Below the pieces are notes generated by a model. That model did not search any database. It saw only the letters and a program-made list of their open reading frames with translations, and was not told where the DNA came from. From the NCBI GenBank assembly GCA_015057115.1, contig SVEZ01000009.1, positions 53,521-117,520 on the forward strand: 64,000 nt of DNA. The letters run 5' to 3'. This document shows positions 37,147 to 45,389 of the stretch, in pieces. Source of the stretch: Lachnospiraceae bacterium. GTDB taxonomy: Bacteria; Bacillota; Clostridia; Lachnospirales; Lachnospiraceae. The first letter of the stretch is position 1. The number at the start of each line of letters is the position of its first letter. Position numbers and translations under genes: made by a program.

Positions 37147-37167
37147 GCAGACTCCTTTCTTAGAACC

Positions 37168-37196
37168 ATTATATGAGATATATCTCATTTTGTCAA
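37168..37196 (-). promoter_or_regulatory. Autoregulated promoter/operator of the HigBA-like pair
   Basis: Read on the minus strand, consensus TTGACA and TATAAT are spaced by exactly 17 bases. The spacer holds a perfect 16-bp palindrome (ATGAGATATATCTCAT, 37173-37188), so a repressor bound there would block polymerase directly. Confidence 0.85.
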
Positions 37197-37592
37197 CTGC
37201 TTTGCACTATATTTTCAGCGATGTTTTGTAACAAAGACCATATTGAATGCTTTTAATTATGCGGTTCCGCCTTGCTTTTTTCCGCGGATTCATGTATTAT
37301 AATATCATCAATAAAAAGCGAAGGAGAATCTCTCCTTTATCTAATGGGGCAACCCATCTTTCCATTTATTTCTATGGAAGTATCAAGTTACAAAAATGAA
37401 TATGCAAATGACGGTGGAGGAATTTCGCAAAAAGATACCGAACAAAAAGCGTTATATGAAAAATATATGTGTTTTGACCGGTGTTTCGTTTTTGGATAAG
37501 GAAGCGATGAAGCAGGGGGAGAAAACAAAGGACAGAAAAAACGCAAAAGACCAGGAAAAGGAAAAAGAGGAAGAAATAAAACTTTAAAAAAG

Positions 37593-37940
37593 ATGAAAAA
37601 GCTGGTTTCCAGACTTACCAAAAACTGTAAGTCAAAGGAAGAGAAGTGTGAGAAGCTCCATGCGTGGATAACAAAGAACATTGCATACGATTATGCTGCA
37701 CTTGGTAATGGCAAGAAGGAATGGGAAGCCGCCGATCCGGAACTGGTATTTCAAAGAAAGCGCGGGATTTGTTCCGGCTATGCAAGACTGGCGAGAATTC
37801 TGTATCGACTGGCGAAAATTCCCTGTGCGAATGTGATAGGATATGGTGCAGGTTCGGGAGAAATGCCGCTTAGTCATAATTATTACGCGCCTATGCCGGA
37901 GGTATTCGGCGCAGATCATGTTTCTATGTGGATAGAATAA
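37593..37940 (+). pseudogene. Truncated transglutaminase-like protein (remnant)
   Basis: A 115-codon frame with the transglutaminase-like core: KCEKLHAWITKNIAYDYAAL, then the nucleophile Cys in RKRGICSGYARLARILYRLA and a possible His in ADHVSMW. The frame stops where the family continues to its catalytic Asp, and no ribosome binding site or signal peptide is evident. A promoter-like TTGCTT/TATTAT pair lies at 37272-37300. A charged frame at 37396-37587, rich in Lys and Glu, may be its former N-terminal part in another frame. I read it as a decayed surface or secreted protease-like gene. Confidence 0.6.
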
Positions 37941-38060
37941 AGCTCGATATTAAAGGACAGCTCGTACTATGTATGTATTTAGTGCGAACTGACCTTTTCT
38001 TTTTTTACAAGGGGCTACGAGAATACAGCTATTCCACATTTTTATGTAATATGCCGGAAA

Positions 38061-38969
38061 TTAGTCTTTGTTTTTCCCTAGCTCCCAGAACGCAAGAGCG
38101 GATGCCGCTGCGACATTCAGAGAATCCACCCCTTCTGCCATGGGAATTTTCACCACGTAGTCGGCTTTGCGGATGGTTTCCTCAGAGAGACCGTGTCCTT
38201 CGCTGCCCATGATAATGGCAAGCTTTTCTGCAGATTTAAGACGTGGATCCGTGATGGAAACGCAGTCATCCGTCAACGCCATGGCGCAGGTGGTATAGCC
38301 CAGAGCGCGAAGGTCATCCACGTAGTGAGTTTGGGAATTCCAGTAAAAAAAGCGATAAGGAATCTGAAATACGCATCCCATGCTTACTCTCGCGGCGCGG
38401 CGGTACAAGGGATCGGTACAGTCATCCGTGAGGATGACCGCATCCACGGACAGAGCAGCTGCTGAGCGAAAAATAGAGCCAACGTTAGCGGGATTGTCTA
38501 CGGATTCCAACACTGCGATGCGATTGCAATGCTTTAAAAGCCCTGCCGGTGGGGAGAGCATTTTTCGCCGAAGGGCGCACAAAAGTCCCCGTGTTACTGC
38601 ATAGCCCGGAATGTGTCGTAAGATTTCCCTTGGCATTGCATAGATGGGAACATCCGGGTAGCGGGACAGCAGGGCGAGGATCTCCAGATCGGCCGCCGAA
38701 CTCGACGTTTCCGTCGGGGACAGCGCGCCGGCATCTGCACCTGTCGCTTCCGTCAGGGACAGCGCGCCGGCACCCAGCACCTCCGCTTCCACCAGAAAAC
38801 TTTCCGGCTCATAGCCTGCGGCAAGAGCCCGGGAAATGACCTTGGCACTTTCTGCAATGAAAATCCCCGGTTCCGGTTCATAGTAGTGAAAAAGCTGGGA
38901 TTCGTTCAGTTGAAAATAGGGTGCAAGTCTCGCATCCATGGTATCTATAATAAGTGTATGAGTAAGCAT
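38061..38969 (-). CDS. SpoU/TrmH-family RNA 2'-O-methyltransferase
   Basis: A 302-residue SAM-dependent methyltransferase. The C-terminal SPOUT domain shows the three motifs: VLESVDNPANVGSIFRSAAA, AIIMGSEGHGLSEE and VKIPMAEGVDSLNVAAASA. The N-terminal substrate-binding part is interrupted near residues 65-95 by a low-complexity stretch (GALSLTEATGADAGALSPTE) encoded by a 39-bp tandem repeat of high GC. I place the start at ATG 38969 with AGGAG 5 bases upstream. The exact rRNA or tRNA target cannot be assigned. Confidence 0.92.
   Translation of the reverse strand: MLTHTLIIDTMDARLAPYFQLNESQLFHYYEPEPGIFIAESAKVISRALAAGYEPESFLVEAEVLGAGALSLTEATGADAGALSPTETSSSAADLEILALLSRYPDVPIYAMPREILRHIPGYAVTRGLLCALRRKMLSPPAGLLKHCNRIAVLESVDNPANVGSIFRSAAALSVDAVILTDDCTDPLYRRAARVSMGCVFQIPYRFFYWNSQTHYVDDLRALGYTTCAMALTDDCVSITDPRLKSAEKLAIIMGSEGHGLSEETIRKADYVVKIPMAEGVDSLNVAAASALAFWELGKNKD
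38709..38772 (-). repeat. 39-bp tandem repeat inside the methyltransferase gene
   Basis: A 25-bp block at 38709-38733 recurs at 38748-38772 with one mismatch, a step of 39 bases (13 codons). It encodes an Ala/Gly/Thr-rich insert and is more GC-rich than the flanking gene. Confidence 0.85.
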
Positions 38970-38998
38970 AAACACTCCTTTCGTAGTTTTCTTGCCTT

Positions 38999-39026
38999 AG
39001 TATAGCATACGGGAAGCTGGTTGCAA
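38999..39026 (-). promoter_or_regulatory. Promoter of the RNA methyltransferase gene
   Basis: TTGCAA and TATACT on the minus strand with 16 bases between, about 30 bases upstream of the start. Confidence 0.6.
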
Positions 39027-39057
39027 ATGAGAAAAGGCATCTCGTTTGGTTAAAATC

Positions 39058-39345
39058 ATTTTTCCAGAAGGATTTAGCCGAGCCCTCGGTTAAAAGACCT
39101 GGCGAAAGGAGGAAATTAGCCGAATGCCAAGAAAAGCTGGCAAACCCGGCAAAATTCCGGCAAAGATAAACGCATTTTGAACAATGTATAAATATTGATA
39201 CAAGAAACCGGAAACTACTTGCAAGTTTCCGGGTTTTCGTGTACAATATAACTAAGAAAAAATGACCACTATTCATTATTTTTTAAATGCCTTGTTAAAA
39301 ATTGGGCAATACCTAGTAAAATGCTAAGAATTCCGGAGGTTTAAA
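39058..39345 (+). other. Gene-free leader region of the hypB/cooC cluster, with repeats and an internal terminator
   Basis: No gene is seen. TTAGCCGA and TCGGTTAA form an inverted repeat near 39069, TTAGCCGA recurs near 39116, and CCGGCAAA occurs twice near 39150-39168. A terminator-like hairpin (CCGGAAACT with AGTTTCCGG, then GTTTTCG) lies at 39208-39236, about 110 bases before hypB. A structured leader upstream of a terminator could act as a metal- or metabolite-responsive switch, but no known riboswitch consensus was recognised. Confidence 0.35.
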
Positions 39346-40017
39346 ATGGAAAAAGAAGTTCGTGTCATTGAGGTGAAACGTAGTATTTTTGAGGATAACA
39401 ACAAAGATGCCGACAGACTTCGTCAGGAGTTGAAGGAGAAAAATGTATTTTTGTTAAATCTCATGTCTTCACCGGGGTCAGGAAAGACCACAACCCTGCT
39501 TGCGTTGGCAAAAGCCTTAAAGGGTCGTGTCAAAATGGGAGTTATGGAAGCTGATATAGATTCTGCAGTGGATGCAGAGACCATGCAGGAGGCGGGAGTG
39601 AAATCCATTCAGATTCACACCGGCGGAATGTGCCATTTGGATGCGGATATGACCAGACAGGGACTGTATGAGTTTGGTATGGATGATGCGGAACTCATCG
39701 TTTTGGAAAATGTGGGAAATCTGGTTTGTCCTGCAGAGTTTGATACCGGAGCGGTAAAGAACATGACAATTTTGTCTGTGCCGGAGGGAGACGACAAGCC
39801 TCAGAAGTATCCATTAATGTATGAAACCTGCGATTTGCTGGTGGTAAATAAGATTGACGTATTGCCGTATTTTGATTTTGATAAGGACAATATGGAAAAA
39901 TACGCGAAGCTGAGAAATCCCAATATCGAGATTATTTATATTTCTGCCAAGACCGGGGAAGGCATTGATAAGTTGGCAAATTGGATTGAAAAAGAAACGA
40001 AAAACTGGATTGGGTAG
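39346..40017 (+). CDS. hypB: HypB-like nickel-insertion GTPase
   Basis: A 223-residue SIMIBI GTPase. HypB proteins hand nickel to hydrogenase and other nickel enzymes. Walker A is LMSSPGSGKTTTLL, EADIDSAVDAE follows, the metal-binding Cys-His pair is in HTGGMCHLDADM, and the G-domain has VVNKIDVLPYFDFD and YISAKTGEGIDKL. It lacks the His-rich or CxxCGC N-terminal nickel store of some HypB proteins. CCGGAGG precedes the start. No hydrogenase or urease subunit is in the window, so its client is probably encoded in this cluster, with CooC and HypA. Confidence 0.92.
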   Translation: MEKEVRVIEVKRSIFEDNNKDADRLRQELKEKNVFLLNLMSSPGSGKTTTLLALAKALKGRVKMGVMEADIDSAVDAETMQEAGVKSIQIHTGGMCHLDADMTRQGLYEFGMDDAELIVLENVGNLVCPAEFDTGAVKNMTILSVPEGDDKPQKYPLMYETCDLLVVNKIDVLPYFDFDKDNMEKYAKLRNPNIEIIYISAKTGEGIDKLANWIEKETKNWIG

Positions 40018-40048
40018 AAAATAAAAGTATAAAAACAGGAGAAGAACA

Positions 40049-40816
40049 ATGAGTGGAAAAGATACGAAGATACTGGCGGTTGTCGGTAAGGGTGGTGTAG
40101 GTAAGACCTCCCTGGCAGCAACCATGGTAAGGGTGTTGGTTGAAAAGTATCCGGATAAGAAGATTTTGGCCATTGATGCGGATCCGGCAGTGGGACTTTC
40201 CACCGCCTTAGGTATCGAGGTAGGAACCACGGTAGATGATATCCGTAAGGAAGTGGTGGCTACTGTGGAAGACGGAGATACGAAAACTGCAATGGAGCTT
40301 TTGGGGGAAGCCAGATACCGCATTTTTGATGCACTGGTGGAGCAGGACGGTTTTTCCTTTATTGCTATCGGAAGACCGGAAAGTGCAGGCTGCTATTGTA
40401 AGATAAACAGTTATCTGAAGGAAGTAATCAGTATTTTATCCGAGAATTTTGATTATGTGGTCATTGACGGAGAAGCGGGAATTGAGCAGATTAACCGCCG
40501 GGTTATGGAGAAGGTAACCCATCTGTTATTAATCACGGATGGCAGCAAGAAGGGCTGCCAGGTTATTAAAACCATTAAACAGGTGGCAGATGAATTGGTA
40601 ATGTATGAAAAAGTGGGCGTCATCGCGAACCGGATTTTATCGGAAACAGCAAAAGAATTGCTGGATGTTGGGGACCTTCCGGTACTGAGTTATATTCCGG
40701 CGGATGCAACACTTTCTGAGTTTGATATTAAGGGCGAGAACGTTTTTTACCTGCCAGAAGACGCGGCAGTAGTAAAGGGTGTGAAAGAGGCTCTTCAAAA
40801 AATCGAACTGTTATAG
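40049..40816 (+). CDS. cooC: CooC-like nickel-insertion ATPase
   Basis: A 255-residue deviant-Walker ATPase of the MinD/ArsA class. The P-loop is VVGKGGVGKTSLAATMV, followed by ILAIDADPAVGLSTALG. A CxC motif (ESAGCYCKINSYL, near residue 113-115) matches the metal-binding CxC of CooC, the ATPase that loads nickel into CO dehydrogenase. VVIDGEAGIEQINRR is the switch region. It begins 31 bases after hypB. The absence of a cooS gene nearby makes the client an open question. Confidence 0.88.
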   Translation: MSGKDTKILAVVGKGGVGKTSLAATMVRVLVEKYPDKKILAIDADPAVGLSTALGIEVGTTVDDIRKEVVATVEDGDTKTAMELLGEARYRIFDALVEQDGFSFIAIGRPESAGCYCKINSYLKEVISILSENFDYVVIDGEAGIEQINRRVMEKVTHLLLITDGSKKGCQVIKTIKQVADELVMYEKVGVIANRILSETAKELLDVGDLPVLSYIPADATLSEFDIKGENVFYLPEDAAVVKGVKEALQKIELL

Positions 40817-40877
40817 AGGTATAAAATGAAACCGCTGTCTGAAGGCAGCATAACCTTACTAAGTGGGGGAACGAAAG

Positions 40878-42074
40878 ATGAAAGACTTAAAGCATCTGTA
40901 TTATTTTGAAAAATTACTGGAAGATGCAAATAATGAGCTGGTAAGACAGGCACAGAACGAAGGACGGCGTTGTATCGCTACGGTATGCGAAAACGTTCCG
41001 GAACCGCTTTTAAATTTGCCAGGAGTTTTTAGCACAAGACTTCGTGCACCGCGAACCGGTTCCATGGAAATGGGTACCTATTATCTTACCAGTTTTTTGT
41101 GTGAGTACACCAGAGCGCTTCTTGAGCGCGCCATTGAGGGCGGCTACAACTTTGTGGATGCCATCATTACGCCGGACGGCTGTTCTATGTTAAATCGTTG
41201 TATCGAGAATATGGAGCTTTTAAAGACTTTTAAGAAAGAGCACGTATTTTTTGAGTACATGGAAATTCCCATGAAGGCAGATGACAATGGTTTGAATTTG
41301 TACGTGTTACAGTGTAAAAACCACATTTTGACACCCTTAAAGGAAAAATTCGGTATTGATGTTTCCGATGCCGCTCTTCGTAAGGCTGTGGAGGAACACA
41401 ATAGAATTTGTGAGTTGATTCGGGCGTTAGGAGAGTTCCGTAAGGAAGATAATCCCCGGATTACCGGTTATGAGTTCCACATTTTAACCATGGCCACCTA
41501 TGTGGCGCCAAAGGATCTTTTAATTGAGAAACTGGAGGAGACTTTAGAGGAAGTACGAAACCGAAAGCCGGATGAAAAGAAGAAATACCGGGCAAGAGTG
41601 GTACTGGTGGGTTCCGAAGTGGATGATGTGGACGTGGTGAAGCTGATTGAGGAATCCGGAGCATACGTGTGCGCAGACCGGTTCTGCTACGGCTCCTTCC
41701 CGGGAAGAGATCCCATTGTTTTGAAGGATGATGAAGATATACTTACTCAGATTTGTGAGCAGTATATGATGCGGGGTCAGTGTGCCCGTTATATGAATCA
41801 GGAAAAAATTCAAGCCAGACGTTCTTATGTGAATGATCTTGCAAAAGAATATAAGGCAGACGGTATCATCTATGAGCAGATGAAGTTCTGCGACCCTTGG
41901 GCTTACGAGCGTATGGTCGGATCCCATGTGTTGCGTGAGGATTATGACTATCCTGTTTTATCTGTTGACCGTCCTTACGCCCTTGGTATTTCCGGCCAGC
42001 TGCGTACCCGTGTGCAGGCCTTTGTGGAAAGTGTGGAAATCAAGAAGATACAGGGGGGTAAGCAGAATGGGTAA
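40878..42074 (+). CDS. 2-hydroxyacyl-CoA dehydratase/double-cubane-type iron-sulfur subunit A
   Basis: A 398-residue member of the HgdB/BcrB/FldC superfamily, which holds [4Fe-4S] or double-cubane [8Fe-9S] clusters. Candidate cluster Cys residues lie in IITPDGCSMLNRC, VCADRFCYGSFPG, MRGQCARYM and EQMKFCDPWAYER; the last two are in the C-terminal lobe where the family keeps conserved ligands. The length (~400) is close to double-cubane cluster proteins and YjiM-like proteins. ATG 40878 follows GGGGGA; an upstream GTG is less likely. It overlaps the next gene by 8 bases, implying equal synthesis of two subunits. Confidence 0.88.
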   Translation: MKDLKHLYYFEKLLEDANNELVRQAQNEGRRCIATVCENVPEPLLNLPGVFSTRLRAPRTGSMEMGTYYLTSFLCEYTRALLERAIEGGYNFVDAIITPDGCSMLNRCIENMELLKTFKKEHVFFEYMEIPMKADDNGLNLYVLQCKNHILTPLKEKFGIDVSDAALRKAVEEHNRICELIRALGEFRKEDNPRITGYEFHILTMATYVAPKDLLIEKLEETLEEVRNRKPDEKKKYRARVVLVGSEVDDVDVVKLIEESGAYVCADRFCYGSFPGRDPIVLKDDEDILTQICEQYMMRGQCARYMNQEKIQARRSYVNDLAKEYKADGIIYEQMKFCDPWAYERMVGSHVLREDYDYPVLSVDRPYALGISGQLRTRVQAFVESVEIKKIQGGKQNG

Positions 42075-43617
42075 AGAGATTGGAAGTGTAAAATTAGGTT
42101 CCCTGTATACCAACAGAAAAGTGCGAAAATGCAGGGAGTGGCGTGGTTTTAAAGATACTTTTTACGACTACACCAGATGGCTTAAGATTATGGGAATCTT
42201 AAGCAAATTCATTATCAAACCAAGAAATATTAAAGCCTTTTTCCGCTATCGTTGGATGGCCAATTATCTGGCGGCGCCCATGATGGTGGATCGTCATACC
42301 CAGGGCTTGCGTGGACCGCAGCTTCGTATTATGCATACGGAATTTGACCTGGTTATGGATGATGTGGCAAAACTTTTGGATAAGATTTTTAAGGGAGACC
42401 GTCGTATCGGAAATGATAAGGAGTTTTCCAAAAGGGTGGTTCTGGTAGACGAGAACGAAATGACAGCTGTGATGATGGGATTTCCTACTTTGCTGGCATT
42501 AAGTCGTGAGACACCGGCGGTATATGTATCGGTTTTATTGAATCAGTTTGCTGCCTGCCACTACATTGATGTGGCGCAGGAATACGGACTTCCCGGAGAT
42601 GTATGCCCCATGCCCGAGGCAGAAGCCGGCGTTTCCATTGATGATGATTTCCCGGTTTTGGGTGCCTGTGCGGTGCAGTGTAATACCACCTGCGACGGTT
42701 CTTTAATGGGAAACGGTGTTATTTCCAAACGTCTGGAATTGGAAGACGGAATTCCCTGTTTTCAGTTGGCAGCGCCTCTTCGTCATCGTGAGGATGACGT
42801 GCAGGAGTATGCGGCACAGGAAATCCGGAATTGTATCGCTTTTATTGAAAAACATACCGGTGCAAAATGGGATTGGGATTACTATTTTACTTGTGCAAAG
42901 CGGGTAAACGAATCTACCCGTCACCGTATGGAATGGTTGGAAATGAACAAGACCGACTATCCGCAGGTTATTGGATCCAACCTGGCATTATATACGGAAA
43001 CCAACTACATGGCAATCTGCGGTAAAGACCAGAACTTTGTGGAAGCAGACCGCAAGATTACAGCCTTGGCGGAGGAAGCCTACAAAAAGAAGAATCCGGT
43101 GGTAAAAGAGGTTCGCCACCGTGCTATTGTCTGGGGTGTACAGTCCCATTTTTACATGGACTTCTTATTATGGCTGCAAAACTGCTGGGGCATTCTGCCA
43201 TTGACAGATATGTTATCCATGGTCAGCACCAAGATGCTTTCCGAGGATGACAAGGAGCAGGCTATTTATGATATGGCATGGCTGACAGAAAACATGATTA
43301 TGCGTAACCGTACCCACGGTGGTTATAAGGTTTTACTGGATGAACTGTGGGAGTTCTGCGAAGAATTTAATGCGGATACGGTTATTTTGTGGGAGCACAT
43401 GGCATGTAAAGCCCTGGTTGGTATGCATGGTCAGTTTGAGGAAAAAGCAAGAGAAAAAGGAATTCATTTAATCTGGGTTGGTCATGATTTGTTTGATCCC
43501 CGTGTGGTTTCCCGTCAGGAAATCAGGGATCAGATTAACCGCTATATGAGAACCGTGTTCCGTGAGGAACCGGTGGACCCATCTTTGGAAGTTTTGACGG
43601 ATGAACATTCCTGGTAA
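42067..43617 (+). CDS. 2-hydroxyacyl-CoA dehydratase/double-cubane-type iron-sulfur subunit B
   Basis: A 516-residue homologue, longer than ordinary HgdA/HgdB subunits by about 100 residues. The N-terminal ~120 residues are extra and basic (REWRGFKDTFYDYTRWLKIM). A cysteine cluster appears in LGACAVQCNTTCDGSLMGNG near residue 200, followed by RHRAIVWGVQSHFYMDFLLW and LWEHMACKALVGMHGQFEEK in the second lobe. ATG 42067 is preferred over a longer frame that runs back into the previous gene. With subunit A and the activator it should form the ATP-driven reductive core. The substrate is unknown and no CoA-transferase or acyl-CoA gene is nearby. Confidence 0.85.
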   Translation: MGKEIGSVKLGSLYTNRKVRKCREWRGFKDTFYDYTRWLKIMGILSKFIIKPRNIKAFFRYRWMANYLAAPMMVDRHTQGLRGPQLRIMHTEFDLVMDDVAKLLDKIFKGDRRIGNDKEFSKRVVLVDENEMTAVMMGFPTLLALSRETPAVYVSVLLNQFAACHYIDVAQEYGLPGDVCPMPEAEAGVSIDDDFPVLGACAVQCNTTCDGSLMGNGVISKRLELEDGIPCFQLAAPLRHREDDVQEYAAQEIRNCIAFIEKHTGAKWDWDYYFTCAKRVNESTRHRMEWLEMNKTDYPQVIGSNLALYTETNYMAICGKDQNFVEADRKITALAEEAYKKKNPVVKEVRHRAIVWGVQSHFYMDFLLWLQNCWGILPLTDMLSMVSTKMLSEDDKEQAIYDMAWLTENMIMRNRTHGGYKVLLDELWEFCEEFNADTVILWEHMACKALVGMHGQFEEKAREKGIHLIWVGHDLFDPRVVSRQEIRDQINRYMRTVFREEPVDPSLEVLTDEHSW

Positions 43618-43639
43618 TAGAAAATGAGGAGGAAACAAG

Positions 43640-44431
43640 ATGAAGTATTATGGAGGGTGTGATTCGGGAAGTACCTACACCAAATGCGTAATCATTGATG
43701 AAAATGGAAAAATGGTGGCAGATGTTACCCTCAGAAGCCGCATCAATGCAGTGTTAAGTTGTGAGGATGCACTAGAGCAGGCAGTGGCACAGGTGCCGGA
43801 TTTGAATTCCCCAAAGGATCTTACCTATCTGGTAGGAACCGGTTACGGAAGAAACAAGGTACCGTTTGCAGATGAAAACATTTCCGAAATCAGCTGTCAC
43901 GCCATGGGCGTTCACGTAGCGGACCCCAATGTAAAAGCTATTATCGACATTGGCGGACAGGACGTAAAGGGTATTGCCGTAGACAGCGACGGAACGGTTT
44001 TAAACTTTGCCATGAACGATAAGTGTGCCGCAGGAACCGGACGGTTTTTCGAGGCTATGGCAAGAGCCTTTGAAATGGAACTTTCTGAGTTTTCCAGATT
44101 GTCCCTGCAGGCGAAAAACGTGATTCCAATTACCGCTCAATGTACGGTTTTTGCGGAGTCCGAGGTTATTTCCCTGGTGGGAGAGGGCAAGCCTATGGAT
44201 GAAATTGCAGCGGGAATTGAACTGTCTGTTGCAAAGCGTTGCTTTGTTATGAGCAAAAAAGCGGGAGCGGTGGACCACATCACCTTGACCGGTGGCTGTG
44301 CCAAGAATGAAGGCTTGAAAGAAGCCATTGAGAAGGTGTTAAACTTAAAAGTGATTAACCTTCCAATCGATCCTCAGTTAATGGGAGCCCTTGGAGCCGC
44401 TGAGTTTGCAAGACAGAAAGCAGGTGCTTAA
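43640..44431 (+). CDS. ATP-dependent activator of the dehydratase/double-cubane enzyme (HgdC/BcrA/YjiL type)
   Basis: A 263-residue ASKHA-fold ATPase that bridges two subunits with one [4Fe-4S] cluster and pushes an electron into its partner on ATP hydrolysis. Nucleotide-binding segments are YYGGCDSGSTYTKCVIID, AIIDIGGQDVKGIAVD and TLTGGCAKNEGL. The cluster Cys pair is in NDKCAAGTGRFFE and TAQCTVFAESE. The length is that of YjiL/HgdC. AGGAGG is upstream. It lies between the iron-sulfur subunits and the small membrane protein, as expected for an operon partner. Confidence 0.95.
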   Translation: MKYYGGCDSGSTYTKCVIIDENGKMVADVTLRSRINAVLSCEDALEQAVAQVPDLNSPKDLTYLVGTGYGRNKVPFADENISEISCHAMGVHVADPNVKAIIDIGGQDVKGIAVDSDGTVLNFAMNDKCAAGTGRFFEAMARAFEMELSEFSRLSLQAKNVIPITAQCTVFAESEVISLVGEGKPMDEIAAGIELSVAKRCFVMSKKAGAVDHITLTGGCAKNEGLKEAIEKVLNLKVINLPIDPQLMGALGAAEFARQKAGA

Positions 44432-44432
44432 T

Positions 44433-44600
44433 ATGGCAATCTGGTTAAAGGTTCTTTTGATCATAGGGATTGTGATTGTGGCATTTTTCGTGCTGACCTT
44501 TGCAGTTTACATGCTCAACTTGGACATGAAGCTCACCGCGAAATTAGAGCCGCTTTTTGTAAAGCATTACGACAAGATCAAGAGGGATAAGCATTTATAA
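44433..44600 (+). CDS. 55-residue single-pass membrane protein in the double-cubane cluster
   Basis: A small protein starting at ATG 44433, one base after the activator stop, and ending one base before the next gene. One long hydrophobic helix (WLKVLLIIGIVIVAFFVLTF) precedes a basic, Lys-rich cytosolic tail (HYDKIKRDKHL). The tight packing on both sides shows it is a real gene. It may anchor the reductase or its electron donor at the membrane. I know no named family for it. Confidence 0.75.
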   Translation: MAIWLKVLLIIGIVIVAFFVLTFAVYMLNLDMKLTAKLEPLFVKHYDKIKRDKHL

Positions 44601-44601
44601 C

Positions 44602-45309
44602 ATGAAATTATATGATGAAGTAATCAAGGAGTGCTGCCAACTGCTGACCGGGGAAAAAGCGAAAGATTTGCAGGTATCAGAAGGTATCTGGCCCAAGGTA
44701 GATGACCGCAGCATGATTTTACGAAGTGATATGGCTTATGAGCTTGGAAGCGGAAACCTTCCGGCCATCGGTATGACGCTGATTACGGACTCCGAGGAAT
44801 ACGCAGGAAAAAACGGTCTTCATCTTATGGGAGAGGATCTTCCGGATATTTCCGCAGATCGGGGATTTGCCCGCATTGCGATTTTGCGTATGGAGCCCGG
44901 CATTTTGAAAGAGGGAGATGCGCTTTATAAGGCAATCCGGGATTTGGAATACACCCGGTATCATTTTTACCCGGAAGGGTTTATGATGCGGGTTTCTGCC
45001 AGCAAAGCCAAAGAAACCGTCCGTGTTTCCAAGGAGGCGTTGCAAAAAGGCCTTACCTTTGAAAAAACGGGAAGCCAAATGATTGAGGCATTTCTAAGTC
45101 ATCCGGGAGTGAAAGCGGTTGACCTGACCTATGTAACGGATTCGGATTTTGCTTTTGGCAAATTACAGGCGTTGCAGAAACAGGCAGAGGCAATTACCAA
45201 AGCCATCGATCACATTGGAAACGGAGCCATTATGGATTGTGTTGCCTGCAACCTGCAGGAAGTGTGCAATGAAGTGGAAGGCTTACGGGAATTACATTTT
45301 TCTCACTAG
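44602..45309 (+). CDS. Unassigned 235-residue protein with C-terminal cysteine motif (possibly related to CO dehydrogenase/acetyl-CoA synthase beta region)
   Basis: The sequence has a mixed alpha/beta look: MILRSDMAYELGSGNLPAIG, then RIAILRMEPGILKEGDALYK, then YPEGFMMRVSASKAKETVRV. It ends with MDCVACNLQEVCNEVEGLRE, a CxxCx5C motif that could bind iron-sulfur or nickel. I have an uncertain recollection of similar proteins annotated as CO-dehydrogenase beta-like, but I cannot confirm homology here. It starts one base after the small membrane protein gene. Among nickel maturation genes this is the best in-cluster candidate for a metal-binding client, by inference only. Confidence 0.6.
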   Translation: MKLYDEVIKECCQLLTGEKAKDLQVSEGIWPKVDDRSMILRSDMAYELGSGNLPAIGMTLITDSEEYAGKNGLHLMGEDLPDISADRGFARIAILRMEPGILKEGDALYKAIRDLEYTRYHFYPEGFMMRVSASKAKETVRVSKEALQKGLTFEKTGSQMIEAFLSHPGVKAVDLTYVTDSDFAFGKLQALQKQAEAITKAIDHIGNGAIMDCVACNLQEVCNEVEGLRELHFSH

Positions 45310-45389
45310 AAGTGGGAGAGGACGCAGAAGCGTAAAATAAGGTTATTATTGTAAATTTTACATAAGAAAATATAAGGAGAGTAAAAGAT

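Noticed and set aside
37396..37587. 63-codon Lys/Glu-rich frame before the transglutaminase remnant
   Set aside because: It is low complexity, has no ribosome binding site and lies in a different frame from the recognisable part; kept only as a possible piece of the pseudogene.
39346..40816. HypB and CooC as evidence for a hydrogenase or CO dehydrogenase operon
   Set aside because: No NiFe-hydrogenase large subunit motifs and no CooS-type gene were found on either strand in the window; the genes are instead linked to the dehydratase-like cluster.
40826..40909. 27-codon frame before the 398-aa iron-sulfur subunit, considered as a leader peptide
   Set aside because: It has no terminator or antiterminator structure, no run of regulatory codons and no ribosome binding site.
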